A DNA stretch of 64,000 nucleotides from Pseudaminobacter sp040049255 (GCF_040049255.1 NZ_JBDZDR010000001.1:558001-622000); one strand, 5' to 3'; counted from the stretch's first letter, positions 32,737 to 42,764 are shown. The notes: generated by a model not told the origin, from the letters alone. Program-made: numbers and translations.

Positions 32737-33978
32737 ATGACCGACCTGTCCTCGGAAATCGGTTTCGCCCGCAACAAGCGCCTTGGTAAGGCGGTGCATC
32801 GCAACCGCCCGCTGTCGAAGGAAGGGATTTCGGAGCGCCTGTTCACCCTGCTGTTTTCCGGTCTCGTCTATCCGCAGATCTGGGAAGACCCGGACGTCGA
32901 CATGGAGGCCATGGCCCTGGGCGAAGGCCATCGCGTCGTCACCATCGCCTCGGGCGGCTGCAACGTGCTGGCCTATCTCACCCGCTCGCCGGCGCATATC
33001 GATGCCGTCGACCTCAACACCGCCCACATCGCGCTGAACCGCATGAAGCTGGCCGCGGTGGCCCACCTGCCCTCGCAGGCCGACCTGTTCCGATTTTTCG
33101 GCAGCCCCGGCAACCGGCATAATTCCGCCGCCTACGACCAGTTCGTGGCGCCGCATCTCGACAGGACCAGCCGCGCCTATTGGGAAAAGCGCAACTGGCG
33201 CGGAAAGCGCCGCATCGCCGCCTTCGATGACAATTTCTATCGCAAGGGTCTGCTCGGCCTGTTCATTGCTGCCGGCCACCGCACCGCCCGCCTCTATGGC
33301 GTAAATGTTTCCGACATAATGTCGGCCAAGACGATCGCCGAGCAGCGCCGCTTCTTCGAGGAGCGGCTGGAGCCGATCTTCCGCCGTCGGCTGGTGCGCT
33401 GGGCGACCTCGCGCAAATCGTCGCTGTTCGGCCTCGGCATTCCGCCGGCGCAATATGACAAGCTGATCACCTCCGGCGACGGCACCATGGCGAACGTGCT
33501 TTCAGCACGGCTGGAAAAGCTGACCTGCCACTTTGCGCTCAAGGACAATTATTTCGCCTGGCAGGCGCTGGCCCGCCGTTATCCCGCCCCCGGCGAGGCG
33601 GCGCTGCCCGCCTATCTGGAAGCGGAGAACTACGGCGCGATCCGTCAAAACCTCGACCGCGTGAGCGTGCACCACGCCAATTTCACCGAGCTTCTGGCAG
33701 GCAAGGCCGCCGGCTCCGTCGACCGCTTCGTGCTGCTCGACGCGCAGGACTGGATGAGCGACGAGCAGCTGAACGCGCTCTGGAGCGAGATCAGCCGCAC
33801 TGCCGCGAGCGGCGCGCGCGTGATCTTCCGCACTGCCGCCGAGCCGAGCTTGCTGCCCGGTCGCCTCTCGCCCGCCCTGCTCGACCAGTGGCGCTACGAA
33901 GCGGAGCAGTCGCGCGAGTTCACGGCCCGCGACCGCTCGGCGATCTATGGCGGCTTCCACCTCTATGTGAAGAACTGA
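32737..33978 (+). CDS. btaA: BtaA, SAM:diacylglycerol 3-amino-3-carboxypropyltransferase
   Basis: DUF3419 family. Transfers the aminocarboxypropyl group of SAM to diacylglycerol, the first step of the betaine lipid DGTS. 413 residues from the ATG at 32737. Recognised from FTLLFSGLVYPQIWEDP, the SAM-fold segment VVTIASGGCNVLAYLTRSP and HIDAVDLNTAH, and the C-terminal RFVLLDAQDWMS. Paired with btaB six to twelve bases downstream and preceded by a Pho box, so the role in phosphate-free membrane lipid synthesis is well supported. Confidence 0.93.
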   Translation: MTDLSSEIGFARNKRLGKAVHRNRPLSKEGISERLFTLLFSGLVYPQIWEDPDVDMEAMALGEGHRVVTIASGGCNVLAYLTRSPAHIDAVDLNTAHIALNRMKLAAVAHLPSQADLFRFFGSPGNRHNSAAYDQFVAPHLDRTSRAYWEKRNWRGKRRIAAFDDNFYRKGLLGLFIAAGHRTARLYGVNVSDIMSAKTIAEQRRFFEERLEPIFRRRLVRWATSRKSSLFGLGIPPAQYDKLITSGDGTMANVLSARLEKLTCHFALKDNYFAWQALARRYPAPGEAALPAYLEAENYGAIRQNLDRVSVHHANFTELLAGKAAGSVDRFVLLDAQDWMSDEQLNALWSEISRTAASGARVIFRTAAEPSLLPGRLSPALLDQWRYEAEQSREFTARDRSAIYGGFHLYVKN

Positions 33979-33990
33979 GAGGTTTTGGCG

Positions 33991-34638
33991 ATGAGCGCGA
34001 CGGACCATTCCGGCCTGATGGACCGCATTTACCGGCACCAGCGCCACATCTACGACGTGACGCGCAAATATTACCTGCTGGGCCGCGACCGCATGATCGA
34101 CGGGCTGGGCGTTCCGCCCGGCGGCACCGTGCTGGAGCTCGGCTGCGGCACCGGCCGCAACATCGTGCTGGCGGCCCGGCGCTATCCGGAAGCGCGCTTC
34201 TACGGCCTCGATATTTCGGCGGAGATGCTGGAGACGGCGAAGGCCGCGATCGACCGCGAGGGCATTGCCGCCCGCGTGACGCTGGCGCGTGGCGACGCCA
34301 CGGATTTCGATGCCGAAACGCTGTTCGGGGTCGAAAAATTCGACCGGGTTTTCGTCTCCTACTCGCTGTCGATGATCCCCGGCTGGGAAAAGACCCTCAG
34401 CGCGGCGATGGCGGTGCTTAGGCCCGGGGGCTCGCTGCATGTCGTGGATTTCGGCGAGCAGGAGCGCCTGCCGCGCTGGTTTCGCGCGATGCTGCGGGCG
34501 TGGCTGGCAAAATTCCATGTCGAGCCACGGGCGACCCTGCGCAAGGAACTGGAAGCGGAGGCGGGAAAACGCGCCTCGAGCGTGTTTTTCGAGGCGCTCT
34601 ATCGCGGCTATGCGGTGAAGGCGGTGGTGGGGGCTTAG
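33991..34638 (+). CDS. btaB: BtaB, diacylglyceryl-homoserine N-methyltransferase
   Basis: SAM-dependent methyltransferase that trimethylates the homoserine head group to give DGTS. 215 residues from the ATG at 33991, which has GAGAGG eight bases upstream; a TTG two codons earlier is less likely. Motif I is VLELGCGTGRN, followed by FYGLDISAEML and PGGSLHVVDFGEQ. It is in one operon with btaA. Its stop overlaps the convergent serine-hydrolase gene by four bases. Confidence 0.92.
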   Translation: MSATDHSGLMDRIYRHQRHIYDVTRKYYLLGRDRMIDGLGVPPGGTVLELGCGTGRNIVLAARRYPEARFYGLDISAEMLETAKAAIDREGIAARVTLARGDATDFDAETLFGVEKFDRVFVSYSLSMIPGWEKTLSAAMAVLRPGGSLHVVDFGEQERLPRWFRAMLRAWLAKFHVEPRATLRKELEAEAGKRASSVFFEALYRGYAVKAVVGA

Positions 34639-36032
34639 AGCCCCTGCTCCAGCGCCCTGGCCAGCGCGGCCACCATGGCCTGCGGCCGGTAGCCGAGCCG
34701 GGAAGGCGTCAGGCCGAGGCGCAGTACCACGAGCTTCTGCGACGGAATGATGGCCATGGACTGGCCGTCATGGCCGAGCAGCCAAAACGTGTCGGCAGGC
34801 AGGTCGAGCCCCGTTTCGGGCTCGTCGCCGGCGTCGTCCCCGCCATCCGGGCCCTGCAGCCAGACCTGGCCGCGGCCGTATCGTCCGCCGGAGGCGGGAG
34901 CAGGCTCGCGCATCCATGACACGAAGCCGGCGGGCAGCAGTGGCACGCCGTTCCAGACGCCATCGTCGACCAGGAACTGGCCGAAGCGCGCCCAGTCGCG
35001 CGCGGTGGCGTAGAGATAGGACGAGCCGACGAAGGTGCCGCGCGCATCGGTTTCAAGGATGGCGCTGGGCATGCCCAGCGGATCGAACAGCGCCTTGCGC
35101 GGCCATGCCAGCGCCTGCGCCTTGTCGCCCAGGGCCTGCTGCCAAAGGCGCGACAGCACCACGGAAGTGCCGCTGGAATAGCTCCAGACCTTGCCCACCT
35201 CCCCGGTTAGCGGCTTGGCCTCGGCGAAGCCGGCCATGTCGGGCTCCAGATAGAGCATGCGCGTCACGTCGGTGACATCGCCGTAATCCTCGTTGAACTC
35301 GAGACCGGAGGACATCGCCATCAGGTCGGCCAGGCTGATCTTTTCGCGCGCGTCGCCCTTCCACCCCTCGAACAGGCCTGTTGCATCCATGGACATCTTG
35401 CCGGCCTTCACCAGCGTGCCGATGAGCGCGGCATTGACTGTCTTGGTCATCGACCAGCCGAGCAGCGGGGTGTTTTGCGAAAAGCCGGTGCCGTAGCGCT
35501 CGCCGACGATGCGGCCGTCCTTGACCACCACCACGGCGCGCATGCCGGGACCGGTCGCGCCTTCGTCGTCGAGTACGGTGGCGACGATCGGGTTCTGCGA
35601 CGGTTCCACACGCTCGCCCACCGGCCACAATTCGTCGGGCTTGGTGCCCTGCGAGGGCGGCACGAGCGAAAACGCCTTGGCCGTCTGCACATTGCCATCG
35701 GGCACGGTGGCGCAGCCGCCATTGTCGCGCGCGACAGCGAGCCCCTCGCCGAACCAGCCGAACAAGGCGGCCGAGACGGTGCCGGTCTCGTTGTCGACAT
35801 CCACCGAAATCAGCCGGAGGATCGGGTGGCCGGGCGCCTGCACGTCGACCCGCAGCACCTCTTCAGGGTCGCGCCCGGCGACGAAGACGTTGGAGCAGAC
35901 GATCTTGGCCGTGTAGCCCGCGGCCACGCGGATCAGCGCCGGCGGCGCCACGGCAAGCCAGACGGCAAGCGCCACCACCGCCAGGACGACAAGCCCGAGC
36001 AGCCATTTCAGAAATCTTGCGAGCCCGCCCAT
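34635..36032 (-). CDS. Membrane-anchored serine hydrolase (beta-lactamase/S12 fold)
   Basis: 465 residues from the ATG at 36032, which has AGGAGA just upstream. A transmembrane anchor (about residues 8-29) leads to a periplasmic domain with the class C beta-lactamase/DD-peptidase motifs: SMTK (active Ser194, Lys197), YSS (285-287) and a late HDG in LLGHDGQSMA. Related to 6-aminohexanoate-dimer hydrolase/EstB-type enzymes. The substrate is unknown; it need not be a beta-lactamase. It is convergent with btaB. Confidence 0.88.
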   Translation of the reverse strand: MGGLARFLKWLLGLVVLAVVALAVWLAVAPPALIRVAAGYTAKIVCSNVFVAGRDPEEVLRVDVQAPGHPILRLISVDVDNETGTVSAALFGWFGEGLAVARDNGGCATVPDGNVQTAKAFSLVPPSQGTKPDELWPVGERVEPSQNPIVATVLDDEGATGPGMRAVVVVKDGRIVGERYGTGFSQNTPLLGWSMTKTVNAALIGTLVKAGKMSMDATGLFEGWKGDAREKISLADLMAMSSGLEFNEDYGDVTDVTRMLYLEPDMAGFAEAKPLTGEVGKVWSYSSGTSVVLSRLWQQALGDKAQALAWPRKALFDPLGMPSAILETDARGTFVGSSYLYATARDWARFGQFLVDDGVWNGVPLLPAGFVSWMREPAPASGGRYGRGQVWLQGPDGGDDAGDEPETGLDLPADTFWLLGHDGQSMAIIPSQKLVVLRLGLTPSRLGYRPQAMVAALARALEQGL

Positions 36033-36242
36033 TCTCCTGCCCTCCCACGCAGTTGCCGACCCTAGCCGGCCGCCATTCGTCACGCAAATCGCGCGGCCTG
36101 TCGAGCGCCATCAACCAATAATCAACCATGTTGCGCGAAAACGGCACAAGGCCGGCCACGCGCATGCGCGCGCACCCGGCAAGCCAAATCATCAATTGCC
36201 AGGCCGCGGGCACATTTGCCCGCCGGGCCCGAAGGAGAAGCG

Positions 36243-37058
36243 ATGCGCCGTCTTGCGGCCCTCATCCTGCTTGGCGCGCTCGGCGCATGCACCTCGGTCG
36301 ACGATCTTGCGCCAGTCGGCAACCAGCGCCTCACCTCGCAGACCATCACGCAAGGCGAGGTGATGGTGCGCTATCCGCGCTTCGACGACATCAAGCCGCA
36401 CGACTGGAGCGGGCGCACGCCGTGGGAGCACCCGGTGCACGGCACCGACGTGTCGAAATACCAGACCTCGGTCGACTGGCGGCAGGCCAAGGCCAGTGGC
36501 ATCTCCTTTGCCTTCATCAAGGCGACGGAGGGCGGCGACCGCGTGGACGACTATTTCGAGGAGCACTGGAACGCCACCAAGGCGGCCGGCGTGCCACGCG
36601 CGGCCTATCATTTCTACTATTTCTGCCGCCCCGCGACGGAGCAGGCGGCCTGGTTCATCCGCAACGTCCCGCGCGAGCGCTCTTCCCTGCCGCCGGTTCT
36701 GGACATGGAATGGAACCCGCAATCGCCCACCTGCAAGCTGAGGCCCGACCCGGCCACGGTGCGCAGCGAGATGAGGGCCTTCCTCGAGATCGTGGAGAAG
36801 CACTACGGCAAGAAGCCGATCATCTACACCTCGATCGACTTCTTCGATGACAACCAGCTGGCCGGCTTCCGCGGCTATCCCTACTGGCTGCGTTCGGTGG
36901 CCGGGCACCCCAGCGAGCGCTATGGCAGCCACCCCTTCACCTTCTGGCAGTACACCGGCACAGGGGTGGTTCCCGGCATTCGTGGCAAGGCCGACGTCAA
37001 CGTCTTCAACGGCTCCGAGGCCGCCTGGAAGAAGTGGCTGAGGGAAAACGCCCGCTAG
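36243..37058 (+). CDS. GH25 muramidase lipoprotein
   Basis: 271 residues from the ATG at 36243 (AAGGAGAAG binding site). A lipoprotein signal ends in LGAC with Cys16. The GH25 barrel starts at about residue 65: HGTDVSKYQ holds catalytic Asp69, and VLDMEWN holds the catalytic pair Asp154/Glu156. WQYTGTG and VNVFNG close the domain. Expected to cut MurNAc-GlcNAc bonds of peptidoglycan from the outer-membrane side. It precedes an MltB-type transglycosylase on the same strand. Confidence 0.9.
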   Translation: MRRLAALILLGALGACTSVDDLAPVGNQRLTSQTITQGEVMVRYPRFDDIKPHDWSGRTPWEHPVHGTDVSKYQTSVDWRQAKASGISFAFIKATEGGDRVDDYFEEHWNATKAAGVPRAAYHFYYFCRPATEQAAWFIRNVPRERSSLPPVLDMEWNPQSPTCKLRPDPATVRSEMRAFLEIVEKHYGKKPIIYTSIDFFDDNQLAGFRGYPYWLRSVAGHPSERYGSHPFTFWQYTGTGVVPGIRGKADVNVFNGSEAAWKKWLRENAR

Positions 37059-37204
37059 GCTGCGAAAATGCGGCCTCGAGCCTACGGATCCGCGAAATCC
37101 CGCTTCCCTCCGCGCGCAACCGGAGGTATGGCCCGGCTGCCCGCATTTTGCCATGTCCATCGGGCACACAATGACGCGAAATCATGGGCATGAATGGAGT
37201 GGTC

Positions 37205-38386
37205 ATGATGATGGTGCGGATGAAGGCGCTGGCTGTGGCGCTGGTCGCATTTGCGGCGGGGCCGGCCATGGCGCAGGAATGCGGCGGCGACTTCAATGCC
37301 TGGAAAAGCGCCATGCGCGCCGAAGCGGTTGCGGCCGGCATCGGCGGCAAGGGGCTGGCGGCGCTCGAACAGGCCGAGCTCAACCCGAAGGTGCTGCAGC
37401 GCGACCGCGCCCAGGGCGTCTTCACCCAGACCTTCCTGGAATTTTCCGCCCGCATGATCTCGGACTACCGGCTCAAGCACGGCGCGGCCAACCTGCAGAA
37501 ATATGCCGATGTCTTTGCCCGCGCGGAGCAGGAGTTCGGTGTGCCGGGTCCGGTGATCGCCGCCTTCTGGGCGCTGGAGACCGACTTCGGCGCCGTGCAG
37601 GGCGATTTTCCGACGCTGAACGCGCTGGTGACGCTGGCGCATGATTGCCGCCGGCCGGAACTCTTCCGCAAGCAGATCGTGCCGCTGCTGACGCTGATCG
37701 AGCGCGGCGTGGTGCCGGCCGACGTCAAGGGCGCATGGGCAGGCGAGATCGGCCAGACCCAGAGCCTGCCCATCGACTATCTGGAGAACGGCGTCGACGG
37801 CGATGGCGACGGCATCGTCGACCTGCGCAACAGCGCGCCCGATGTGATCATGACCACAGCCAAGAAAATCCAGGCGCGCGGCTGGAAGCGCGGCGAGCCC
37901 TGGCTGCAGGAAGTGCGCGTGCCCGACAACATGCCTTGGGAAGAAACCGGCCGCACCAACAAGCTGCCGATCTCGCAGCTGACTGCCTGGGGCGTGACCG
38001 ACCGCGATGGCAACCCGCTCGAGGACAACGGGCTGAAAGCCGGCGTGATCCTGCCCATGGGCCACAAGGGCCCGGCCTTCATCGGCTACGACAATTTCGA
38101 CATCTACATCGAGTGGAACCAGTCGATCACCTACACGCTGACGGCCGCGCACCTGGCCGCCCGGCTGGCCGGGGAGCCTCCCTTCGACAAGCGTACCCCG
38201 CAGGAAGGCCTAACGGGCGAGGCGATGAAGGCGCTGCAGCAGAAGCTGCACGACAAGGGCTACGACGTCGGCGGCATCGACGGCATTCTGGGCACCAACA
38301 CCCGCGAAGCGATCCGCCAGGAACAGATTCGGCTGGGCCTGCCCGTTGACGGCTGGCCGACGCAAGAGCTGCTGGCAAATCTCTAG
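37205..38386 (+). CDS. MltB-type lytic murein transglycosylase
   Basis: 393 residues from the ATG at 37205 (GGAGTG upstream; an in-frame ATG five codons later is possible). Signal peptide cut after PAMA, then the SLT_2 domain with the catalytic glutamate in FWALETDFGAVQGDFPTLNAL and GEIGQTQSLP (family GxxQ motif). A C-terminal peptidoglycan-binding domain covers about residues 335-393 (LQQKLHDKGYDVGGIDG). No lipobox, so it is periplasmic and soluble. It ends at a strong terminator. Confidence 0.93.
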   Translation: MMMVRMKALAVALVAFAAGPAMAQECGGDFNAWKSAMRAEAVAAGIGGKGLAALEQAELNPKVLQRDRAQGVFTQTFLEFSARMISDYRLKHGAANLQKYADVFARAEQEFGVPGPVIAAFWALETDFGAVQGDFPTLNALVTLAHDCRRPELFRKQIVPLLTLIERGVVPADVKGAWAGEIGQTQSLPIDYLENGVDGDGDGIVDLRNSAPDVIMTTAKKIQARGWKRGEPWLQEVRVPDNMPWEETGRTNKLPISQLTAWGVTDRDGNPLEDNGLKAGVILPMGHKGPAFIGYDNFDIYIEWNQSITYTLTAAHLAARLAGEPPFDKRTPQEGLTGEAMKALQQKLHDKGYDVGGIDGILGTNTREAIRQEQIRLGLPVDGWPTQELLANL

Positions 38387-38412
38387 GCCAGAAGGCAGAA
38401 ATCGCTTTTCCC

Positions 38413-38452
38413 AGAGGCCACGCGTTGTGCAACGCGTGGCCTCTTTCGTTTC
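38413..38452 (+). terminator. Strong rho-independent terminator after the MltB-type gene
   Basis: Perfect 15-bp inverted repeat AGAGGCCACGCGTTG/CAACGCGTGGCCTCT (38413-38427/38430-38444) followed by TTCGTTT, 27 bases beyond the stop codon. Confidence 0.92.
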
Positions 38453-38618
38453 CGGCTGCTCCCGTCAAAGACCGTGCCATTTTCCGCACACCGGAGGGCC
38501 TAAGCGAAGTGCATGACCGCCTTCGCTCGACCAGGCATCCGACTAGAAGAAACTGTTAACCACTCGGTTCCTATTGCTCTTCAGACGTCTCCCCGCCCGA
38601 GTCTTGAGTACAGGATCC

Positions 38619-41519
38619 ATGAGCTTTCCCCGCACAAACTTTTCGAACCTGAATTCGCACGAACAAGGCGAGGCAGATCGCTTCGAAAGCGCGCGCAACA
38701 ACACGGCCACTGCCAGGCAGCCACACCCGGCTGCGGCACCCGGCCGGGATTCGTGGGGCGCGGCGTGGCAGGCCACGCAGACCCATTCAAAACCTGGAAC
38801 GGACGAATTCTTCACCCGCTCGCCGCTGCAGGACCATTTCTTCCTGGCGCCCAATGTGCGCTTCACTCGCACGCCCGAGCGCGAAATGCCGAAGCGCCGC
38901 GCAGAGCAGCAGGGTAGCGAGGAGAATGCCGGACAGCGCGAATCGACAGCGAATATGGCCGCAGCCCAGCGGCCGGCAGCACAGGCCGCCTCGCCTGCGC
39001 CGAGCGTCGCCCGGACCGCGGCGCCGACGAATGGACTGGCTCCCCGCGCGGCAACCGTTCAGCCCGCGGCTGCGGACGCGGCGGCAAGGCGTGAAACGCG
39101 CACGATGCCAGCCGCCAAGACCCCTTCGCTGGAGCGCGTCGTGGAAAAGGCGCAGGTGCTGTCTTCCGCAGCCAATGTAGCAGTGCCTGTTGCGCCGCAG
39201 GTAGCCGAGGAAGCGCCCGTCTCGCAGCCTGTCGAGGTGGAAATCCAGGCGGACAGCAACGGCGCGTTCTGGTCCTGCTTGTCGGACCACGCCTTCTTCG
39301 AGTTCCTGCCGCCGGAAGGCATGGTGGAACTTACGCCCTTGCCGACCATCGAACCGAGCCGTTTTGCTGTCGCCGCGGCTCCAGCGACCCCACTGCCGCA
39401 GCAAACGCGCCCGGCTCAGGTGGCGGAAATCACCTCGCTGTTCCGCATCATCGAATGCACCCCCGCCGCGCAGGCCTCCCCTGCCCTGCCGGAGGCGGCG
39501 GTCGCCGCAGCCATTCCGGCCGAGGGCGAGAAGAACGTCGAGGTTTCCACGAACGCCACGGTGCAGGAGACGCAGGTCGCCGCTGCGATTCGGACAGAGG
39601 AAATCGTTGCAGCGGCACCCGTTGTGGAGGCGGTCGCCACCGCCCCAGCAGCTGAAACTGCCAGCACGCCCGCGGAAGCAATCGCCGTTGCCGCCTCGCC
39701 AGCGGATGCCGCGGCTGCCCCCGCCGCGGATGCTGCTGCTCCGGTGGCCGAGGCTGTCGTTGCCGCTCCCGCAGCGGAAGTTGCGACGCCAGCCGTGACC
39801 GCTGGTGCAGCCCCAGCCCCGAAGTACGTCGTGGCGCCGGTGGCGGCAAACGCGAATGTCGTCGCATTCGAGCCCGCCAAAAAGGCGAGCGTGACCATGC
39901 CGGTTCCAGTCGCCCGCGCGACTTCGCCCCGGACCATCACCGTGGGCGCGGAGCAGTCAGGCACGGAAGACTGCTACGAATTCCCTTCCGAGGAACTGCT
40001 GCAGGAGCCGCCTGTTGGCCAGGGCTTCTACATGTCGCAGGAGCGGCTGGAGCAGAATGCCGACCTTCTGGAAAGCGTGCTGGAAGATTTCGGCGTCAAG
40101 GGCGAGATCATCCATGTCCGCCCCGGCCCCGTCGTCACGCTCTATGAATTCGAGCCGGCGCCGGGCGTAAAGTCTTCCCGCGTTATCGGCCTGGCCGACG
40201 ACATCGCCCGCTCGATGTCCGCCATCTCCGCACGCGTTGCAGTGGTGCCCGGCCGCAACGTCATCGGCATCGAACTGCCGAACGAGACGCGCGAGACGGT
40301 CTATTTCCGCGAGCTGATCGAATCCCACGACTTCCGTGAGACCGGCTGCAAGCTGGCGCTGTGCCTGGGCAAGACCATCGGCGGCGAGCCGGTGATCGCC
40401 GAGCTGGCGAAGATGCCCCACCTGCTGGTGGCCGGCACCACGGGCTCGGGCAAGTCGGTGGCGATCAACACCATGATCCTGTCGCTGCTCTACCGCATGA
40501 CGCCTCAGGAATGCCGGCTGATCATGGTCGACCCCAAGATGCTGGAGCTGTCGGTCTATGACGGCATCCCGCACCTGCTGACGCCCGTGGTGACCGACCC
40601 CAAGAAGGCTGTGACGGCGCTGAAATGGGCCGTGCGCGAAATGGAAGACCGCTATCGCAAGATGGCACGGCTGGGCGTGCGCAACATCGACGGCTACAAC
40701 CAGCGCGCAGCCGTTGCCCGCGACAAGGGCGAGACGGTGGTGATGCAGGTGCAGACCGGCTTCGAAAAGGGCACCGGCGCGCCGCTGTTCGAGGAGCAGG
40801 AAATCGACCTGGCGCCGATGCCCTACATCGTCGTCATCGTCGATGAGATGGCCGACCTGATGATGGTCGCCGGCAAGGAGATCGAAGGCGCCATCCAGCG
40901 CCTGGCGCAGATGGCGCGCGCGGCCGGCATCCACCTGATCATGGCCACGCAGCGCCCGTCGGTCGACGTCATCACCGGCACGATCAAGGCCAACTTCCCC
41001 ACCCGCATCTCCTTCCAGGTGACATCGAAGATCGACAGCCGCACCATCCTGGGCGAACAGGGCGCCGAACAGCTGCTCGGCCAGGGCGACATGCTCCACA
41101 TGGCCGGCGGCGGCCGCATCGCCCGTGTGCACGGCCCCTTCGTTTCCGACGACGAGGTCGAGCAGGTGGTGGCGCATCTGAAGACGCAGGGCCGCCCCGA
41201 ATATCTCGAGACCGTGACGGCGGACGAGGAAGAGGAAGAGGCCGAGGCCGACCAGGCCGTCTTCGACAAGGGATCGGTGGCGGCCGAGGACGGCGATTCC
41301 ACCTATGACGAAGCGGTGAAGGTGGTGCTGCGCGACAAGAAGTGCTCCACCTCCTACATCCAGCGCCGCCTGGGCATCGGCTACAACCGCGCCGCCTCGC
41401 TGGTCGAGCGCATGGAGAAGGAAGGCATCGTCGGCGCGCCCAACCATGTCGGCAAGCGCGAGATCCTGCTGGGCCGGCGCGACCACGCCGCCGCACCCGA
41501 CAAGGACGACATGGACTGA
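38619..41519 (+). CDS. FtsK/SpoIIIE-type DNA translocase lacking membrane helices
   Basis: 966 residues from the ATG at 38619 (AGGATCC upstream). The first 100 residues are polar, followed by a long Ala/Pro/Val-rich linker to about residue 440. The FtsK core follows: alpha domain (GPVVTLYEFEPAPGVKSS), Walker A GTTGSGKS at about 606-613, Walker B VVIVDEMADL at about 737, and MATQRPSVDVI. The C-terminal winged-helix gamma domain (STSYIQRRLGIGYNRAA) reads KOPS sites. No transmembrane segments are visible, unlike canonical FtsK. A TTAACCA CtrA-like half-site lies upstream (38553-38559). Confidence 0.9.
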   Translation: MSFPRTNFSNLNSHEQGEADRFESARNNTATARQPHPAAAPGRDSWGAAWQATQTHSKPGTDEFFTRSPLQDHFFLAPNVRFTRTPEREMPKRRAEQQGSEENAGQRESTANMAAAQRPAAQAASPAPSVARTAAPTNGLAPRAATVQPAAADAAARRETRTMPAAKTPSLERVVEKAQVLSSAANVAVPVAPQVAEEAPVSQPVEVEIQADSNGAFWSCLSDHAFFEFLPPEGMVELTPLPTIEPSRFAVAAAPATPLPQQTRPAQVAEITSLFRIIECTPAAQASPALPEAAVAAAIPAEGEKNVEVSTNATVQETQVAAAIRTEEIVAAAPVVEAVATAPAAETASTPAEAIAVAASPADAAAAPAADAAAPVAEAVVAAPAAEVATPAVTAGAAPAPKYVVAPVAANANVVAFEPAKKASVTMPVPVARATSPRTITVGAEQSGTEDCYEFPSEELLQEPPVGQGFYMSQERLEQNADLLESVLEDFGVKGEIIHVRPGPVVTLYEFEPAPGVKSSRVIGLADDIARSMSAISARVAVVPGRNVIGIELPNETRETVYFRELIESHDFRETGCKLALCLGKTIGGEPVIAELAKMPHLLVAGTTGSGKSVAINTMILSLLYRMTPQECRLIMVDPKMLELSVYDGIPHLLTPVVTDPKKAVTALKWAVREMEDRYRKMARLGVRNIDGYNQRAAVARDKGETVVMQVQTGFEKGTGAPLFEEQEIDLAPMPYIVVIVDEMADLMMVAGKEIEGAIQRLAQMARAAGIHLIMATQRPSVDVITGTIKANFPTRISFQVTSKIDSRTILGEQGAEQLLGQGDMLHMAGGGRIARVHGPFVSDDEVEQVVAHLKTQGRPEYLETVTADEEEEEAEADQAVFDKGSVAAEDGDSTYDEAVKVVLRDKKCSTSYIQRRLGIGYNRAASLVERMEKEGIVGAPNHVGKREILLGRRDHAAAPDKDDMD

Positions 41520-41543
41520 TCCCAACGGCGGAGGCGCGGTGCG

Positions 41544-42764
41544 CTAATCCGCCATGGTTTCGAGGCTGGCGAGGCCCTGCGGCGCCTCGCCCTCTTCGAA
41601 GGGTGTGGTCACTTCCACGAAAGTGTCGGGATAAAAACCGTTGAAGCGCGTGCGCAGCGACAGCGAATAGGCGCCGATATGGCCAATCTCGATCCAGTCT
41701 CCGGTGTCGATGGTTTCCGGCAGCCAGAACGGCCGCGACAGTATGTCGACGGAATCGCAGGTCGCGCCGCAGACCTTGAATGGCACGATGTTCTGCTCCA
41801 GCCCGTTGCGCGAGCGGATGGCCGGATCCGGTATGAAACGCGCCGGCAGGGTGATCTTGCCGGTCCAACTGTCCGACAGCGAAGCCCAAATGCCGTCGTT
41901 GATGTAGAGCCGACGGCCCTTGCGCAACAGCACCCGCACGATGAGCGAGAAGGCGCGCGCCACGATCACCCGGCCCGGCTCGGCCACCAGCTGCACCTCG
42001 TCAAAACCATATTCGCGCAGATCGCCCCGCAGGCGTGACATGATCTGCCCGAGCGAGGGCATTTCGCGCTTCTTGCGGCGAGGGTCTTCGCCGTATTCGG
42101 CCGGAAAGCCGCCGCCGACGTCGAGCGCGGCGATCTCGAAGCCCAGCCGGTTGCGCACCCAGTCGGCGGAGGCCAGCGCCCGCTCGTACACGTCCGGGTC
42201 CTCGATCTGGCTTCCGACATGGAAGCAGAGCCCGACCCGGTAGCCGTGGCGGTGCAGGCGGTGGCCGAGCTCGACCGCATAGGCCGGGCCGGCGCCGAAT
42301 TTCTTCGACAGCTCATAGGCCGCCTGCCCCTTGGTCTGGATGCGCACGAAGACGGTGAGCGTGCCCGGATCGATGTCGAGCGCCTGCACGATGCGGCCAA
42401 GCTTGGTGACCTCGTCCTCGTGATCGACAGCGATTGAGCGGATGCCGTACTTTTCCAGCGCCAGCCTGATGTCGGACTGCGCCTTGACCGGATGCATGTA
42501 GAACATCTCGGCGTCGGCTGAGACCGCGCGCACGGCAGCGAACTCGCCGGGCGATGCGACGTCGAAGGCGGTGACGCCCGCCTCCACAAGTGTCTTCAGC
42601 ACCAGCTGCTCGCCATTTGTCTTGACCGCATAGGCGGTCTTGCCGGGAAACATGCCCATGAAGCCGCGCGCGTCGGCCTTCAGCACCTCCGGCCGGAAGC
42701 AATAGACCGGATCGTCGGGACGAAGGGCCAGAGCGGCGGCCTTCGCATTCTCGAATTGCTGCAT
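41544..42764 (-). CDS. Fold-type III ornithine/lysine decarboxylase
   Basis: PLP enzyme of the eukaryotic-type ODC family that makes putrescine or cadaverine. 406 residues, alanine-racemase-like barrel. PLP lysine is Lys48 in AYAVKTN; HVGSQ (His182) and LDVGGGFPAEYG bind the cofactor phosphate; the catalytic cysteine is Cys336 in CGATCDSVD. Rhizobial homologues include a dual lysine/ornithine enzyme, so substrate choice is open. Convergent with the FtsK-like gene with only 24 bases between the stops. No speF-type leader could be recognised by eye. Confidence 0.92.
   Translation of the reverse strand: MQQFENAKAAALALRPDDPVYCFRPEVLKADARGFMGMFPGKTAYAVKTNGEQLVLKTLVEAGVTAFDVASPGEFAAVRAVSADAEMFYMHPVKAQSDIRLALEKYGIRSIAVDHEDEVTKLGRIVQALDIDPGTLTVFVRIQTKGQAAYELSKKFGAGPAYAVELGHRLHRHGYRVGLCFHVGSQIEDPDVYERALASADWVRNRLGFEIAALDVGGGFPAEYGEDPRRKKREMPSLGQIMSRLRGDLREYGFDEVQLVAEPGRVIVARAFSLIVRVLLRKGRRLYINDGIWASLSDSWTGKITLPARFIPDPAIRSRNGLEQNIVPFKVCGATCDSVDILSRPFWLPETIDTGDWIEIGHIGAYSLSLRTRFNGFYPDTFVEVTTPFEEGEAPQGLASLETMAD

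Noticed and set aside
34635..36032. Antibiotic-resistance class C beta-lactamase
   Set aside because: The SxxK and YSS motifs are shared by many esterases and peptidases of the fold. The membrane anchor, long N-terminal region and HDG instead of KTG point to an S12-type hydrolase, not AmpC.
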